Positions 34,792-45,335 of a stretch of 64,000 nucleotides of DNA are shown piece by piece. The stretch spans positions 1 to 64,000 of the forward strand of contig PEAM01000011.1 of assembly GCA_002753565.1 (NCBI GenBank). The letters are read 5' to 3'. Source of the stretch: Magnetococcales bacterium (GTDB lineage: Bacteria > Pseudomonadota > Magnetococcia > Magnetococcales > JADFYX01). The notes under the pieces were generated by a model that saw nothing but the letters and a program-made list of their open reading frames with translations, had not been told where the DNA came from and did no database searches. The position numbers and the translations under genes are program-made. The stretch's first letter is position 1. Every line of letters begins with the position of its first letter.

Positions 34792-37700
34792 ATGGATACT
34801 ATTTCATCTCCTAAAATTTTGATTGTCGATGACCGACCGGCCAACCTGAAAGCCCTGCGTGTTTTAATGGCCCCTATTGATGCCGAGGTGATCGAGGCGA
34901 CCTCCGGCAATGAGGCGTTGTCGTTAACTGTCGACCACCGCTTTGCTCTGGCCCTGCTGGATGTGGATATGCCGGTTATGGATGGGTTTGAGCTGGCCAG
35001 GATGTTTCGGTCTGTCAAAGAGACCAGCACCATTCCCCTTATTTTTGTTACGGCAGCCTTTAAAGATCAAGCCCATCGCACCATGGGTTATGCGGCCGGT
35101 GGCGTAGACTATATAGAAAAACCTGTTGATGCCCAGGTACTGCTATCAAAAATCACCATATTTTTGGAGCTTTATCAGCGTAACGAAAAAATTCTACGGC
35201 TCAATCACCAGCTGGAGGAGCGGATAGCGGCCCAGAGCAGGGTGGAAGAGGCGCTGCGTCAAAGTGAAGAGCGCTACCACGATCTTTACGATCATGCTCC
35301 GGACATGTTCGCTTCGGTCTCGGCCCAGACTGCCCTGATTTTAGAGTGTAACCAGACCCTCTGCACCAAGCTGGGCTATACCAGAGAGGAGTTGATCGGT
35401 CGACCGATCTTTGAGGTATACCACCCAGAGTGCCTGAACGCAGCCAAGCGAGCCTTCGACACTTTTGTAAAGACGGGTGTGGTCAACAATGCCGATTTGA
35501 TACTCCAACAAAAAGAGGGCAATCCCATTCCGGTTGCTCTGCATGTCACGTCTGAAAGAGACAGTGAGGGGCAGATTGTCAAAAGTCGCTCGAGTTGGCG
35601 AGATGTCTCTGAGCGCAAGAGGATTGAAAAGAGTCTTAAAACGCTCGAAAAAGCGGTTGATCAAAGCCCGGTCTCCATTGTCATCACCGATGCCAGGGGA
35701 GCCATTGAGTATGTCAACCCCAAATTTTCTGCCGTAACCGGCTACACCTTTCAAGAGGCAATCGGGCAAAACCCGCGTATTTTGCAAAGTGGACACACCA
35801 CACCACAGGCGTATCAGACCCTGTGGAAAACCCTGGAGTCTGGCCAGGAGTGGTCTGGGGAGTTTTTGAATAAAAAGAAAGATGGGTCGACCTACTGGGA
35901 AAATGCCTTGATCTCCTCGGTGCAAAACAACAGAGGTGAGATTACCCATTACATCGCCGTCAAGGAGGATGTCACCCTGCGGCGGATTCATGATCAGCGA
36001 TTGAAAATGGCCTTGGAGGCAAGTAACGACGGGATTTGGGATTGGAACATAGAGACAGGACACTGTTTTTTCAGCCTCCGCTGGACCGAAATGATTGGCC
36101 TGTCCACTGAGTCGTTTGCCCCCTCTTACGAGAGTTGGATGGGGCGTATTCACCCAGACGATCAGGCAGATCTGCTCTTGAGATTGAACGGTTATCTGGC
36201 GGGACGAGAAGAGAGTTTTGAGTCCGAACACCGTATCAAGAGCGGCCAAGGTAACTGGATCTGGGTGCGAACCAAGGGCAAAGTGACCGAAAAGAGTGTG
36301 GCGGGAAAGCCGATCCGTATGGTTGGTACGCAGTCTGACATCACCTTGATCAAGCAGTGGGTGAAGTCTTTGGAGAGCAGCAACAGAAAACTCAAAGAGA
36401 GTGAGGAGAACTATCGGAGTTTGGTGGATAACGTCCCTGGTGCGGTCTACCGCTGTGCTGTCGATCAGGATTGGACCATCTTTTTTATCAGTGGGGCCAT
36501 CTTTGACCTGACGGGATACCCTGCGGAGGCCTTTGTAAACAACCAATCGTTGTCCTTTGCCAGTATCATTCATCCCGAGGATGCCAAACAGGTGCAGAGA
36601 AGCATACAGAGAGCCATCCATAAGCGGGAATCCTTTGAGGTGGAATATCGGATACGGCATAAAAACGGTACCCTGCGGTGGGTTTCTGAGCGGGGATACG
36701 GCACACAATACCAAGGGGGTCGAGCCAGATGGTTGGACGGTATTATTGTTGATATTTCAGACCACAGAGAGTCGGAATTGGTCATCAAGCAGGCCTATCA
36801 AACTCAAAAGGTGATCAGTGCCATCCTGCAGATTTCCCTCACCCCCCTGCCCCTGGAAGTGCAACTGGACAAAGCTCTGAGCCTGATACTCCCTCTGAAA
36901 GGGGTGGCCGACCAAGCCAGCGGCGCCATCTTTCTGTTGGATTCGGAAAAAAAGGAGCTTACCTTATCGGTTCAGCAGGGGATTGAGGTCTCTCTATTGG
37001 CTCAGTGTTCCAAAGTACCGTTGGGCTACTGTTTATGTGGTCGGGCGGCAAAACAGAGAGAGATTGTTTTTGCCAGCTATCTGGATGAACGCCACGAAAT
37101 TCGCAGCCACTCCATGGAGGATCATGGTCACTACTGTGTGCCTATTTTGTCTGACTCTCAGGTTCTGGGGGTTCTCTGTCTCTATCTCGAAGCCGGGGCT
37201 GAGCCGAACGAGGCGGAAATTTCTCCCCTCACAACCATAGCCAGCACGTTGGCAGGTATTATTCAGCGCAACCGCTTGGATGAGAGCTTGAGGCGGGCAA
37301 AAAGTGTCGCCGAAGAGGCTACCCAGGCCAAGAGCGCATTTTTGGCCGCCATGAGCCACGATATCCGTACACCGATGAACGCCATCCTTGGTATGGGAGA
37401 GGTGCTCAAAGAGAGCCCCTTAAATACCGAGCAGCAGAAGTCCCTGAAAATTTTAACCCATGCCGGTGAAAATCTGCTGGCCCTGATTAACGATATTTTG
37501 GATCTCTCCAAAATTGAAGCCGGCCAATTACAGTTGGAAAAGGTCTCTTTTGATCTTCATGAGTTACTGGATGGTATCCAACAGATTTTCTGTCGGTCGG
37601 CAAAAGAGAAGGGGCTTGTTCTAGAGATGGCGGTACAGGGCCGTTGCCCTCAGTGGGTTGTTGGGGACCCCCAACGTCTGCGCCAGGTGTTAATCAACCT

Positions 37701-38892
37701 GCTTGGAAATGCCATCAAGTTTACCGAACAGGGAACCATTGTCACATCCATCCATCAGATCCAGGATGCGCTCTATCAAATAACCGTGTCGGATACCGGT
37801 ATTGGTATTTCAACTGAGCAGGTGGGCCACATTTTTAACCCATTCCGGCAGGCTGAAGACTCCACAACCAGGCGGTTTGGTGGGACAGGCCTGGGGCTTT
37901 CCATCTGTAGTCGACTGCTTCATGCCATGGGGAGCGAGATCAAGGTTGAGAGCGTGGTGGGGCAAGGGAGTCAATTCTATTTTTCTCTCCTGTTACCCTC
38001 CTCTTCCGAGCCGCTCTTGGAGGAGTCCCAGCGCCACTCTGCCCACCTTGAAAAAAATCGATCTCAAACAGAGGAGAGGGATCAGAACTTCTCCATGAAA
38101 ATTTTATTGGTGGATGATGCAGACGATAACCGGATGGTTATTTCGGCTTTTTTGCGGGACACCAACTATCGGATAACCGAAGCAATCAATGGGGAGGAGG
38201 CCGTTAAAGCCTTTAAAACGGAGCCGTTTGATTTTATTCTGATGGATGTTCGTATGCCGGTATTGGGAGGAATTGATGCAACCAAACAGATTCGGGCCTG
38301 GGAAAAAGAGCAGGGGCGTCCACCAACCCCTATTGTGGCTTTAACCGCCAATGCCATGCGAGAAGACCGGGATAAGACCGTAGCAGCCGGTTTTGACATG
38401 CACCTCTCCAAGCCGGTTGGCAAAGCGAGACTGTTTGAAATATTAAACCGTTTTTATCCTGCCAAAGGCGCTTCCAACGCATCCGATCTCTCCCATGGTC
38501 TGGCGGGGGCGGCATCGGTTTCCCCTGTCGCCGAGGCGGAACAGTCGGCTATTGATCGGGCTGTGTTAGAGACACTCCAGCGAGAGATGGGGGGGAATAT
38601 TGACCATCTGATCGAAAAATTTCACAGAAAGCTGCCAGGTCGTATTGAAAATATCGTCGTGGCCATCGAAAAAAGAGAGCCTAAAGCCCTTGCCGATGGG
38701 GCGCACCTCCTGAAAGGGGGTGCTGGAACCCTGGGGGCTAGCCAGCTTGAGGAGCTCTGTCGGCTGTTGGAGAAAAAAGGGATAGAGGGGGCGTTCAAAG
38801 GGGCTGATGCGTTGATTCTGCCCCTGAAAAAGGAGGGGGATCGTGTGTTGGCGGCGTTGGAAAATGTCTTGAACCAAGAAACGGCACCATGA
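34792..38892 (+). CDS. REC-multiPAS-GAF hybrid histidine kinase with HPt
   Basis: This 1366-residue cytoplasmic protein has a receiver (Asp57 in ALLDVDMPVMDG), about four PAS/PAC units (about 155-660), a GAF domain (about 675-825; GYCLCGRAA), HisKA with His856 in AMSHDIRTPMN, HATPase_c (GNAIKF, DTGIGI, GTGLGLSI), a receiver (Asp1152 in MDVRMPVLGG) and HPt (His1305 in HLLKGGAGTLGA). It starts 20 bases after the previous kinase and probably receives phosphate from that kinase's receivers. Multiple PAS and GAF domains suggest redox, haem or flavin sensing, but no specific cofactor motif is diagnostic. A 457-codon antisense frame inside it is a compositional shadow. Confidence 0.93.
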   Translation: MDTISSPKILIVDDRPANLKALRVLMAPIDAEVIEATSGNEALSLTVDHRFALALLDVDMPVMDGFELARMFRSVKETSTIPLIFVTAAFKDQAHRTMGYAAGGVDYIEKPVDAQVLLSKITIFLELYQRNEKILRLNHQLEERIAAQSRVEEALRQSEERYHDLYDHAPDMFASVSAQTALILECNQTLCTKLGYTREELIGRPIFEVYHPECLNAAKRAFDTFVKTGVVNNADLILQQKEGNPIPVALHVTSERDSEGQIVKSRSSWRDVSERKRIEKSLKTLEKAVDQSPVSIVITDARGAIEYVNPKFSAVTGYTFQEAIGQNPRILQSGHTTPQAYQTLWKTLESGQEWSGEFLNKKKDGSTYWENALISSVQNNRGEITHYIAVKEDVTLRRIHDQRLKMALEASNDGIWDWNIETGHCFFSLRWTEMIGLSTESFAPSYESWMGRIHPDDQADLLLRLNGYLAGREESFESEHRIKSGQGNWIWVRTKGKVTEKSVAGKPIRMVGTQSDITLIKQWVKSLESSNRKLKESEENYRSLVDNVPGAVYRCAVDQDWTIFFISGAIFDLTGYPAEAFVNNQSLSFASIIHPEDAKQVQRSIQRAIHKRESFEVEYRIRHKNGTLRWVSERGYGTQYQGGRARWLDGIIVDISDHRESELVIKQAYQTQKVISAILQISLTPLPLEVQLDKALSLILPLKGVADQASGAIFLLDSEKKELTLSVQQGIEVSLLAQCSKVPLGYCLCGRAAKQREIVFASYLDERHEIRSHSMEDHGHYCVPILSDSQVLGVLCLYLEAGAEPNEAEISPLTTIASTLAGIIQRNRLDESLRRAKSVAEEATQAKSAFLAAMSHDIRTPMNAILGMGEVLKESPLNTEQQKSLKILTHAGENLLALINDILDLSKIEAGQLQLEKVSFDLHELLDGIQQIFCRSAKEKGLVLEMAVQGRCPQWVVGDPQRLRQVLINLLGNAIKFTEQGTIVTSIHQIQDALYQITVSDTGIGISTEQVGHIFNPFRQAEDSTTRRFGGTGLGLSICSRLLHAMGSEIKVESVVGQGSQFYFSLLLPSSSEPLLEESQRHSAHLEKNRSQTEERDQNFSMKILLVDDADDNRMVISAFLRDTNYRITEAINGEEAVKAFKTEPFDFILMDVRMPVLGGIDATKQIRAWEKEQGRPPTPIVALTANAMREDRDKTVAAGFDMHLSKPVGKARLFEILNRFYPAKGASNASDLSHGLAGAASVSPVAEAEQSAIDRAVLETLQREMGGNIDHLIEKFHRKLPGRIENIVVAIEKREPKALADGAHLLKGGAGTLGASQLEELCRLLEKKGIEGAFKGADALILPLKKEGDRVLAALENVLNQETAP

Positions 38893-38906
38893 GAAGTCTG
38901 GTATGT

Positions 38907-39248
38907 TTATGCTTTTTTTACCAATTCGGATTTTAGCATTATCGCACCTATTCCGCCGATTTTGCAGTCGATATTATGATCCCCCTCCACCAGACGGTTG
39001 ATCTTCACTTTGGTACCGACTTTTGCCACCGAGGAGGAGCCTTTGATCTTCAGGTCTTTGATGAGGGTAACCGAGTCTCCATCCTGCAGGGGGGTGCCAT
39101 AGGCATCCTTGACCACCAGGGTATCCCTTGGTGAGGTGGCAATGAGCCGGTTCCATTCGTGCCCACACTCAGGACAGACCAGTAATTCCCCCTCTTCATA
39201 GGCGTAGATTGATTCACACTGGGGGCAGGGGGGTAGGGGAGTACTCAT
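38907..39248 (-). CDS. yjdM: YjdM/PhnA-family zinc-ribbon protein
   Basis: This 113-residue protein has an N-terminal zinc ribbon with two CxxC pairs (CPQC, CPEC) and the highly conserved YjdM core ([42 protein letters not shown]). The family was once named for alkylphosphonate uptake (PhnA), but that role is not supported and its function is unknown. It is convergent with the preceding kinase gene and divergent from the MHYT kinase. Confidence 0.93.
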   Translation of the reverse strand: MSTPLPPCPQCESIYAYEEGELLVCPECGHEWNRLIATSPRDTLVVKDAYGTPLQDGDSVTLIKDLKIKGSSSVAKVGTKVKINRLVEGDHNIDCKIGGIGAIMLKSELVKKA

Positions 39249-39398
39249 GGTTATGGCCTTTTTGGTCTTGGGTGAACAGTCATGTGGGCCGGAGTATAAG
39301 ACCTTTGAACAAAATAAATAAGGAAATTTCGGACAGAAGGGTCTCTGTAAGAAGAGAAAATGGTAGTTTTGAATGGGGGCTGAGGTGAGGGAGTTGTG

Positions 39399-42300
39399 AT
39401 GGTTGGATCATATAATAGTTGGTTGGTGGGACTTTCCGTGGTTCTTGCGGTCGGGGCCTCTTTTGTTTCGTTAAGTCTTGCCTCCCATGTGCATGCTGTC
39501 TCCAATCGGTTGGCAAACTATTGGTTGTTGGGTGGAGGAACCAGTATGGGGCTGGGGATCTGGGCGACCCACTTTGTCGGTATGCTGGCCTTTCACCTGC
39601 CGATTCCGGTGGCCTATGATATTCCCCTCACGCTCTGGTCGGTTCTTTTTGCCGTTATTGCCTCGACGTCGGCTTTGTTGACGGTTCGCAAGACTTCGGA
39701 GCGGGGTAAAACCCTTTTTTTAAGTACCTTCCTCATGGGGTCTGGTATTGCCGGGATGCACTACACCGGTATGGCGGCCCTGAAAATGTCTCCTGCCATT
39801 GATTATACACCCTCCCTTTTTATCCTCTCTTTGGCTTTCGCCTATATCGCCTCCTACTTTGCCCTCCGGCTCTCCTTTTTGGTCTCCCAGGAGAAGGCGC
39901 TGTTTTTTTCTCGATTGCGTCTCTACGCCTCCCTTGTCATGGGGGTAGGTATTGGTTTGATGCACTATACGGCGATGTTTGCCGCTAATTTTGTCGATGG
40001 GAGCTTTTGTGGCGCTCTGGATAGCGGTATCGGTTCCGGGTTGATCTCCCTTTTTGTGGTTCTGGGTGTTATCATCATCCTATTGTGTACCTTTGCGATT
40101 TTAGTTTTTGACATCAAACTCGGCGAGAAGCAAAACCAGTTGATTGACGCCTTGCAGCGTAGCAACAAAGAGCTTAAACAGCGGTCGGAGGCGTTGGCAG
40201 AAAAGATGACCGCTAAACTCCGCGCCAGTGAAGAGCGGTTTGCCCTGACTACCTCAGGCAGCGGGGATGGTCTGTGGGATTTTGATCGTGCTGAAAACTT
40301 TTTTTGGTACTCCAGCCGTTTCAGGGCCTTGCTGGGCTTTGAGGATGAGAACGACTATCCCAATCGGTTGGAGTCTTGGAGCGAGGGGCTTCATGAAGCC
40401 GATCACGAGGCCACCATGACCGCCTTCACCGCTCACCTTGAGAAGGGGACTCCTCTGGATGTGGAGTGTCGTCTGTTAACCAAGGAGGGGAGGTGGCGCT
40501 GGTTTAAAGTTCGAGGTAAATCTCTGCGCGACAAGCAGGGAAAAGCCTATCGAACCGCCGGTTCCATCACCGACATTACAGAAAAAAAACAGACCATTCA
40601 GGCTTTGGAACAGGAGCGGACCCGGTTGCAGATGATTCTGGACAGCAGCCCGGTTGGTGTGACCATAACCATCGATAGTGTTCTTCATTTTTGCAACCCC
40701 ATCATCACCCAATTTCTGGGGCTGAAGGTGGGCGACAGTACAGCCGGAATCTATGTGGACCCCCAAGAGCGTATCCGATTGATTAACAGGTTGCAGAACC
40801 ACGAGAAGATTAAAAACCATGAGGTTCAGATCTATGGGTCCAAAGGGGAGATTCGGGAGATTCTGCTTACCTTGGATACCATCGAATTTCAGCAAGGGCG
40901 GGGTGTTCTGAGTTGGGTCATTGATATTACTGACCGCAAAAGGATGGAGGAGGAGCTTCAACGACATAATCTGCTGAGCAACATTGCCCTGGAGTTAACC
41001 AATAGTGCCTATTGGCACGTCGATTATAAAGACCCCGAATACTACTATCAGTCGGAGCGGGCAGCAAACATGTTGGGAGAGCCGATAAGAGAGCATGGCC
41101 GCTACCACCTGATGGATGAGTGGTTCTCTCGTTTGGTGGAGGCCGATAAGCAAGCATCGGAGGAGACCGCAGAACGGTATCAAGGTGCCATCGATGGCAC
41201 CTATCCCAGTTACGATGCCGTCTATGCCTATAAACGTCCTCTGGATGGTGAGATTATCTGGCTCCATGCCGCGGGGAAAATAGTCCGGGATAAAGCCGGG
41301 GAGATTCTCTTTATGTATGGGGCTTATCAAGATATTACCGAACAGAAAAAGTCGGCAGAAGCGCTGGCTCTGGCTCTAGAGCGGGCTGCGGCGGGTAGTC
41401 AGGCCAAATCGGACTTTCTGGCCAACATGTCCCACGAAATTCGCACCCCCATGAACGCCATTATCGGCATGTCTCACCTGGCGTTGGGGACCAAACTTAA
41501 TAACCGACAGCGCAACTACATCGAAAAGGTCAACCGTTCTGCCGAAGCCCTGTTGGGCATCCTCAATGATATTCTGGATTTTTCCAAGATTGAGGCAGGA
41601 AAGCTGGATATGGAAAAGGTTGATTTTCGCCTGGAGGATGTGCTGGACAGTCTGGCCAATCTGTTGGGTCTGAAGGCGGAGGAGAAAGGGGTAGAGCTTC
41701 TTTTTAATACTGAAGCCGATCTGCCCATGGCCTTGGTTGGCGACCCTCTTCGGTTGGGTCAGATATTGGTCAACCTGGGTAACAATGCGATTAAGTTTAC
41801 CGAAAAAGGGGAGATCATCCTCGCCACCCAGATCAAGGAGAGAGGAGAGGGGACGGCCCTTTTTCATTTTTCCATTCAAGATACCGGTATCGGTATGACG
41901 GATGAACAGCAGGCAAGGTTGTTTCAATCCTTCAGTCAGGCAGACTCCTCAACCACTCGAAAGTATGGCGGTACCGGGCTTGGTTTGACCATCTCGAAAC
42001 GGTTGACAGAGCTGATGGAGGGGGAGGTGTGGGTGGAGAGTAAGGTGGGGGTGGGGAGTATCTTCCATTTTACTGCCCGCCTGGGTATTCAAAAAAAACC
42101 CATCCCTCGAATGATCGTCGAGAGAGAGGTGGTGAACGGTCTGAAAATTCTCGTGGTGGATGATAACGCCTCTGCCCGAGAGATTTTGGCCACCATGGCC
42201 CTCAATTTTGGCATGGAAGTGGATGTGGTGAACGATGGTTTGGCCGGTTTGCAAGAGATAGCAACGGCGGTTAAAAAGGGGGTTCCCTATGACATTGTGC

Positions 42301-43619
42301 TGATGGATTGGCAGATGCCCGGCATGGATGGCGTCGAGTGCATGAAGCAGCTTCAAGAGACTCTCCATGAAGTCCCCCCTGCCGTGATCATGGTGACCGC
42401 TTATGGGCGGGAGGAGGCCATGCAGGAGGCCATGCAGAAAGAGGTGACGGTCAAATCCGTTTTAGCCAAACCGGTCACGCCCTCCTCTTTGCTGGATGCG
42501 GTGGGAGAGGTTCTGGAGCGTGGTGTGGTGAGAGAGGGGGAGAGCCCTCTGTCCCACAAACAAAAGGATGAGGTGGTTGACAAGCTTGCTGGCGCCCATG
42601 TTCTGTTGGTGGAGGATAACGAGATCAATCAGGAGTTAGCCCTTGAGTTGCTGCACAATGGTGGCCTGACAGCCACCTTGGCGGAGAATGGTCAGGAGGC
42701 TTTGGAGATTCTGAATGGTCAAGGGGGGTTTGATGGTATTTTGATGGATGTACAGATGCCGGTAATGGATGGCTACACCGCTTGTCGGGAAATTCGCAAA
42801 CAGGAAAAATTCCAGCATCTACCCGTGATAGCCATGACGGCCAATGTCATGTCTGGGGATCTGGAAAAAGCCGCGGCAGCGGGTATGAACGATCATATTG
42901 GCAAGCCCATCAATGTTCAAGAGATGTTTGCAACCATGGCCAAATGGATCACCCCGGCCAATCCTGCTGATCCTGAGAAACCATCCGAGCTTTCCCATGC
43001 AACAGCGCAAGAGGAGCCTCCCCTTCCCCCTCTTCCCGGTATTGACACAGAGGTGGGGCTGGCTCGAGTTGGCGGTAACAGCCGATCCTATGTCAAGTTA
43101 CTCAATAAGTTTCGGAGCAATCAGGCCGGTGTCCCCGATAAGATAAATCTGGCCCTTGAAAACCGTGACCGAGAGCTGGCAGAACGGCTTGCTCATACCC
43201 TGAAAGGGGTGGCGGGAAGTGTTGGCGCCGTGGCGTTACAAACCGTTTCAGAATCAGTAGAAAAAGCCATCATCGATGGGGATGACGCTTTGGCTCTCTC
43301 CCTGCTGCCAACGCTCTCTGAGCATTTGGAAGAGGTGAGAGGCTCTCTTGCCACTCTGGCACAAGGTCACTCTGTGGCCCCCACCCATGTTACACCGGTC
43401 TCGGTAGATATTGTTTTGTTAAAGCCCTTGTTTGATCAACTATACGAACTGCTTAAAGAGGATGATGTGGAAGCGGTTAATGTGGTGGAGAGCCTCTGCG
43501 AGCAGTTGGCAGGGAGTGGGTTGGAAAAAAGCCTGAAAGCCATTGAACGAGCCATTGGTGGGTATGATTTTGATGAGGCATTGGAACAATTTGAATCGGT
43601 TTACAATAAGACCTTCTAA
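39399..43619 (+). CDS. MHYT-PAS hybrid histidine kinase with two receivers and HPt
   Basis: This protein of about 1406 residues has an N-terminal seven-helix MHYT domain (about 1-240) with the signature three times ([33 protein letters not shown]). MHYT domains are proposed to bind copper and sense O2, CO or NO. Three PAS units follow (about 285-650), then HisKA (His679 in [12 protein letters not shown]), HATPase_c (NNAIKF, DTGIGM, GTGLGL), two receivers (Asp970, Asp1117) and HPt (His1266 in [12 protein letters not shown]). The kinase-to-HPt part is closely similar to that of the gene at 17981, so they are paralogues. A GTG lies one codon before the ATG chosen. Confidence 0.93.
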   Translation: MVGSYNSWLVGLSVVLAVGASFVSLSLASHVHAVSNRLANYWLLGGGTSMGLGIWATHFVGMLAFHLPIPVAYDIPLTLWSVLFAVIASTSALLTVRKTSERGKTLFLSTFLMGSGIAGMHYTGMAALKMSPAIDYTPSLFILSLAFAYIASYFALRLSFLVSQEKALFFSRLRLYASLVMGVGIGLMHYTAMFAANFVDGSFCGALDSGIGSGLISLFVVLGVIIILLCTFAILVFDIKLGEKQNQLIDALQRSNKELKQRSEALAEKMTAKLRASEERFALTTSGSGDGLWDFDRAENFFWYSSRFRALLGFEDENDYPNRLESWSEGLHEADHEATMTAFTAHLEKGTPLDVECRLLTKEGRWRWFKVRGKSLRDKQGKAYRTAGSITDITEKKQTIQALEQERTRLQMILDSSPVGVTITIDSVLHFCNPIITQFLGLKVGDSTAGIYVDPQERIRLINRLQNHEKIKNHEVQIYGSKGEIREILLTLDTIEFQQGRGVLSWVIDITDRKRMEEELQRHNLLSNIALELTNSAYWHVDYKDPEYYYQSERAANMLGEPIREHGRYHLMDEWFSRLVEADKQASEETAERYQGAIDGTYPSYDAVYAYKRPLDGEIIWLHAAGKIVRDKAGEILFMYGAYQDITEQKKSAEALALALERAAAGSQAKSDFLANMSHEIRTPMNAIIGMSHLALGTKLNNRQRNYIEKVNRSAEALLGILNDILDFSKIEAGKLDMEKVDFRLEDVLDSLANLLGLKAEEKGVELLFNTEADLPMALVGDPLRLGQILVNLGNNAIKFTEKGEIILATQIKERGEGTALFHFSIQDTGIGMTDEQQARLFQSFSQADSSTTRKYGGTGLGLTISKRLTELMEGEVWVESKVGVGSIFHFTARLGIQKKPIPRMIVEREVVNGLKILVVDDNASAREILATMALNFGMEVDVVNDGLAGLQEIATAVKKGVPYDIVLMDWQMPGMDGVECMKQLQETLHEVPPAVIMVTAYGREEAMQEAMQKEVTVKSVLAKPVTPSSLLDAVGEVLERGVVREGESPLSHKQKDEVVDKLAGAHVLLVEDNEINQELALELLHNGGLTATLAENGQEALEILNGQGGFDGILMDVQMPVMDGYTACREIRKQEKFQHLPVIAMTANVMSGDLEKAAAAGMNDHIGKPINVQEMFATMAKWITPANPADPEKPSELSHATAQEEPPLPPLPGIDTEVGLARVGGNSRSYVKLLNKFRSNQAGVPDKINLALENRDRELAERLAHTLKGVAGSVGAVALQTVSESVEKAIIDGDDALALSLLPTLSEHLEEVRGSLATLAQGHSVAPTHVTPVSVDIVLLKPLFDQLYELLKEDDVEAVNVVESLCEQLAGSGLEKSLKAIERAIGGYDFDEALEQFESVYNKTF

Positions 43620-43744
43620 ACTTTGTGAGTCGTGGCGTGAGGCTATCACTGCGGGTCTGATCAAACGGTGGTTGGAAATGGCATTTCAGACAACCCAGAG
43701 TAGGAACTTTTATAGTATAGCATTAAAATAAAAAAGGAATTTCA

Positions 43745-44065
43745 ATGATAAAAGCCTGCGCAGCCCATAAACCAAAAGGTGATTTACACCCCTTCGAGTA
43801 TGACCCAGGCAAGCTACAGCCCCAAGAGGTTGAGATTGATGTCCAGTATTGAGGAATCTGCCACAGCGACCTGAGCATCATGGATAACGAATGGGGAGTT
43901 ACCCAATATCCCGTTGTGCCAGGGCATGAGATAGTTAATACGGTTTCTAAGGTGGGAGAAGCTGTCAAGGGGCTGGCTGTCGGCCAGAATGTTGGTCTTG
44001 GGTGGCATGCTGGCTATTGCGGTGAATAGGCTCCTTGCAAAGAGGGTGATCAAAATATGTCCATG
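43745..44065 (+). pseudogene. Decayed zinc alcohol dehydrogenase fragment
   Basis: Starting at ATG 43745 after AAAGGA, the frame reads as the N-terminal third of a YahK/AdhC-type zinc alcohol dehydrogenase ([40 protein letters not shown]). It is interrupted by TGA (43850-43852) and TAG (44027-44029), both at positions that are Cys in the family; a third Cys position reads TCC. Homology fades near 44065, so most of the cofactor-binding domain is gone. The pattern of lost Cys codons may be chance. It is a non-functional remnant. Confidence 0.82.
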
Positions 44066-44096
44066 AAGCGATCAAAAGATTGCGGAGCGGGCAGGT

Positions 44097-44129
44097 ACAT
44101 TATCGGATTGTGCTTTACCGATAATGTAA
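44097..44129. promoter_or_regulatory. Perfect 11-bp inverted repeat upstream of the reductase gene
   Basis: TACATTATCGG and CCGATAATGTA flank an 11-base AT-rich spacer, 76 bases before the dehydrogenase start. No T-run follows, so an operator bound by a dimeric repressor is more likely than a terminator. The regulator gene is not in the window. Confidence 0.6.
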
Positions 44130-44205
44130 ATATATCCAGCAAGGTATTCTATCTGTCTCTGTAGAAGAGCAGGAAACCAGTGCAGCAATTGGGAGTCAAT
44201 AACGT

Positions 44206-45054
44206 ATGAAACATGTAGGCGTAATCGGTTTGGGCATCATGGGAGAGCCTATGGCTCGTAACCTTGCTCAGGCCGGGTTTGAACTGTCGGTGTGGAACCG
44301 TACCCCATCTAAAGCCGATGCTCTGGTAGCAGAAGGTGCTCACCTCTGTGCTGATCCTGTTCAATTGGTACAGCAAACGGAAGCGATTGTGATCATGGTT
44401 TCCGGGTCAGGAGATCTGCTGGCAATTGTCGAACAACTTATAACCACTTCCCTGCAGGGTAAGACCATTATCAATGTGAGTACTGTCTCACCAGAAGCAA
44501 CCATGGATGCCGATGCAAAGGTGCGGTCGGCAGGAGGTCGTTTCCTGGATGCCCCTGTCTCTGGTTCAAAGGGTCCGGCTATCCAAGGTAAGCTGGTTTT
44601 TCTGGTCGGTGGTGATGCTGGAGATAGCGAAGCGTGTCGTTACCTTTTTGATGCCATGGGCAGTAAGGTGGTTCTTTGCGGTCCAGTTGGTGGTGGAACA
44701 CGGATGAAGCTGGCAATCAACCTGCTGCTTGGCACCTTCATGCAGGGGCTGGCAGAAAGTATGCGTTTTGTCAAAGAGATGGGGCTGGATGAACAGATCT
44801 TTATAGACGTGGCCACCAGCGGGGCAATGGCCGCTCCCATGGTCTCCATCAAGGGCAGCGCCATCGCTGCAGGAGACTACTCTCCTCAGTTTCCATTACG
44901 CCACCTGGACAAGGATATGAATCTGGTGCTGGAGGAAGCCGCACGGTGTGGTTCAAAATTGCCTATGGGGGCAACGGTCCAGACGATAGTGAACGCCGCC
45001 ATGACACAGGGGTTGGGGGATGAGGATATCTGTACTCTGTACAAGGTACAATAA
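44206..45054 (+). CDS. Beta-hydroxyacid dehydrogenase (GarR/3-HIBDH family)
   Basis: This 282-residue NAD(P)-dependent oxidoreductase has the family's Rossmann signature at the N-terminus (GLGIMGEPMARNL), the substrate-binding DAPVSGSKGPA and the catalytic Lys region GGTRMKLAINLL, with a helical C-terminal domain ending GDEDICTLYK. Members reduce tartronate semialdehyde, succinic semialdehyde or glyoxylate, or oxidise 3-hydroxyisobutyrate. Nearest by motif is the glyoxylate/succinic semialdehyde reductase group, so aldehyde detoxification is plausible. GGGAG precedes the start. It stands alone behind an alcohol dehydrogenase remnant and an inverted repeat. Confidence 0.9.
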   Translation: MKHVGVIGLGIMGEPMARNLAQAGFELSVWNRTPSKADALVAEGAHLCADPVQLVQQTEAIVIMVSGSGDLLAIVEQLITTSLQGKTIINVSTVSPEATMDADAKVRSAGGRFLDAPVSGSKGPAIQGKLVFLVGGDAGDSEACRYLFDAMGSKVVLCGPVGGGTRMKLAINLLLGTFMQGLAESMRFVKEMGLDEQIFIDVATSGAMAAPMVSIKGSAIAAGDYSPQFPLRHLDKDMNLVLEEAARCGSKLPMGATVQTIVNAAMTQGLGDEDICTLYKVQ

Positions 45055-45150
45055 CACCGACTTGTCTGGAGCATGCTTATGTTTTGACGTTACGATGAGT
45101 GGAATCAATCTGCACCATCCAGGTTAGGGGACCATGGAGATTTTCGCCAC

Positions 45151-45185
45151 AAAAAAAGCACTAAGCCAATTAAGGCTAAGTGCTT
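45151..45185 (-). terminator. Terminator after tRNA-Leu
   Basis: On the minus strand AAGCACTTAGCC and GGCTTAGTGCTT form a 12-bp stem with one mismatch around TTAATT, followed by a T-run. It lies 10 bases beyond the CCA end of the tRNA and ends the housekeeping transcript. Confidence 0.85.
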
Positions 45186-45195
45186 GATTCTATTT

Positions 45196-45282
45196 TGGTG
45201 CCCAAGGGGAGAGTCGAACTCCCACGTCCGTTAAGACACTAGAACCTGAATCTAGCGCGTCTACCAGTTCCGCCACCTGGGC
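45196..45282 (-). tRNA. tRNA-Leu (anticodon CAG)
   Basis: This 87-base class II tRNA reads from GCCCAGGTGGCGGAA to an encoded CCA. The anticodon stem CTAGA/TCTAG encloses TTCAGGT, giving anticodon CAG (codon CUG). It has a long variable arm (TGTCTTAACGGACG region) and a T-arm with GTTCGAC. The acceptor stem pairs fully with one G-T wobble. Confidence 0.97.
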
Positions 45283-45335
45283 TTACAATTTGGATGTGAG
45301 TATATTTAGTTTGTTGGATCTGTCAATGGGTGATG

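Noticed and set aside
35341-36714. A 457-codon antisense frame
   Set aside because: It lies fully opposite the PAS region of a clear hybrid kinase; its length follows from codon bias of the sense gene.
43850-44029. Selenocysteine or stop-codon readthrough in the alcohol dehydrogenase frame
   Set aside because: TGA at a Cys position is suggestive, but a TAG follows, a third Cys position is Ser, no SECIS-like hairpin was seen, and the gene is truncated. A pseudogene explains all of this.
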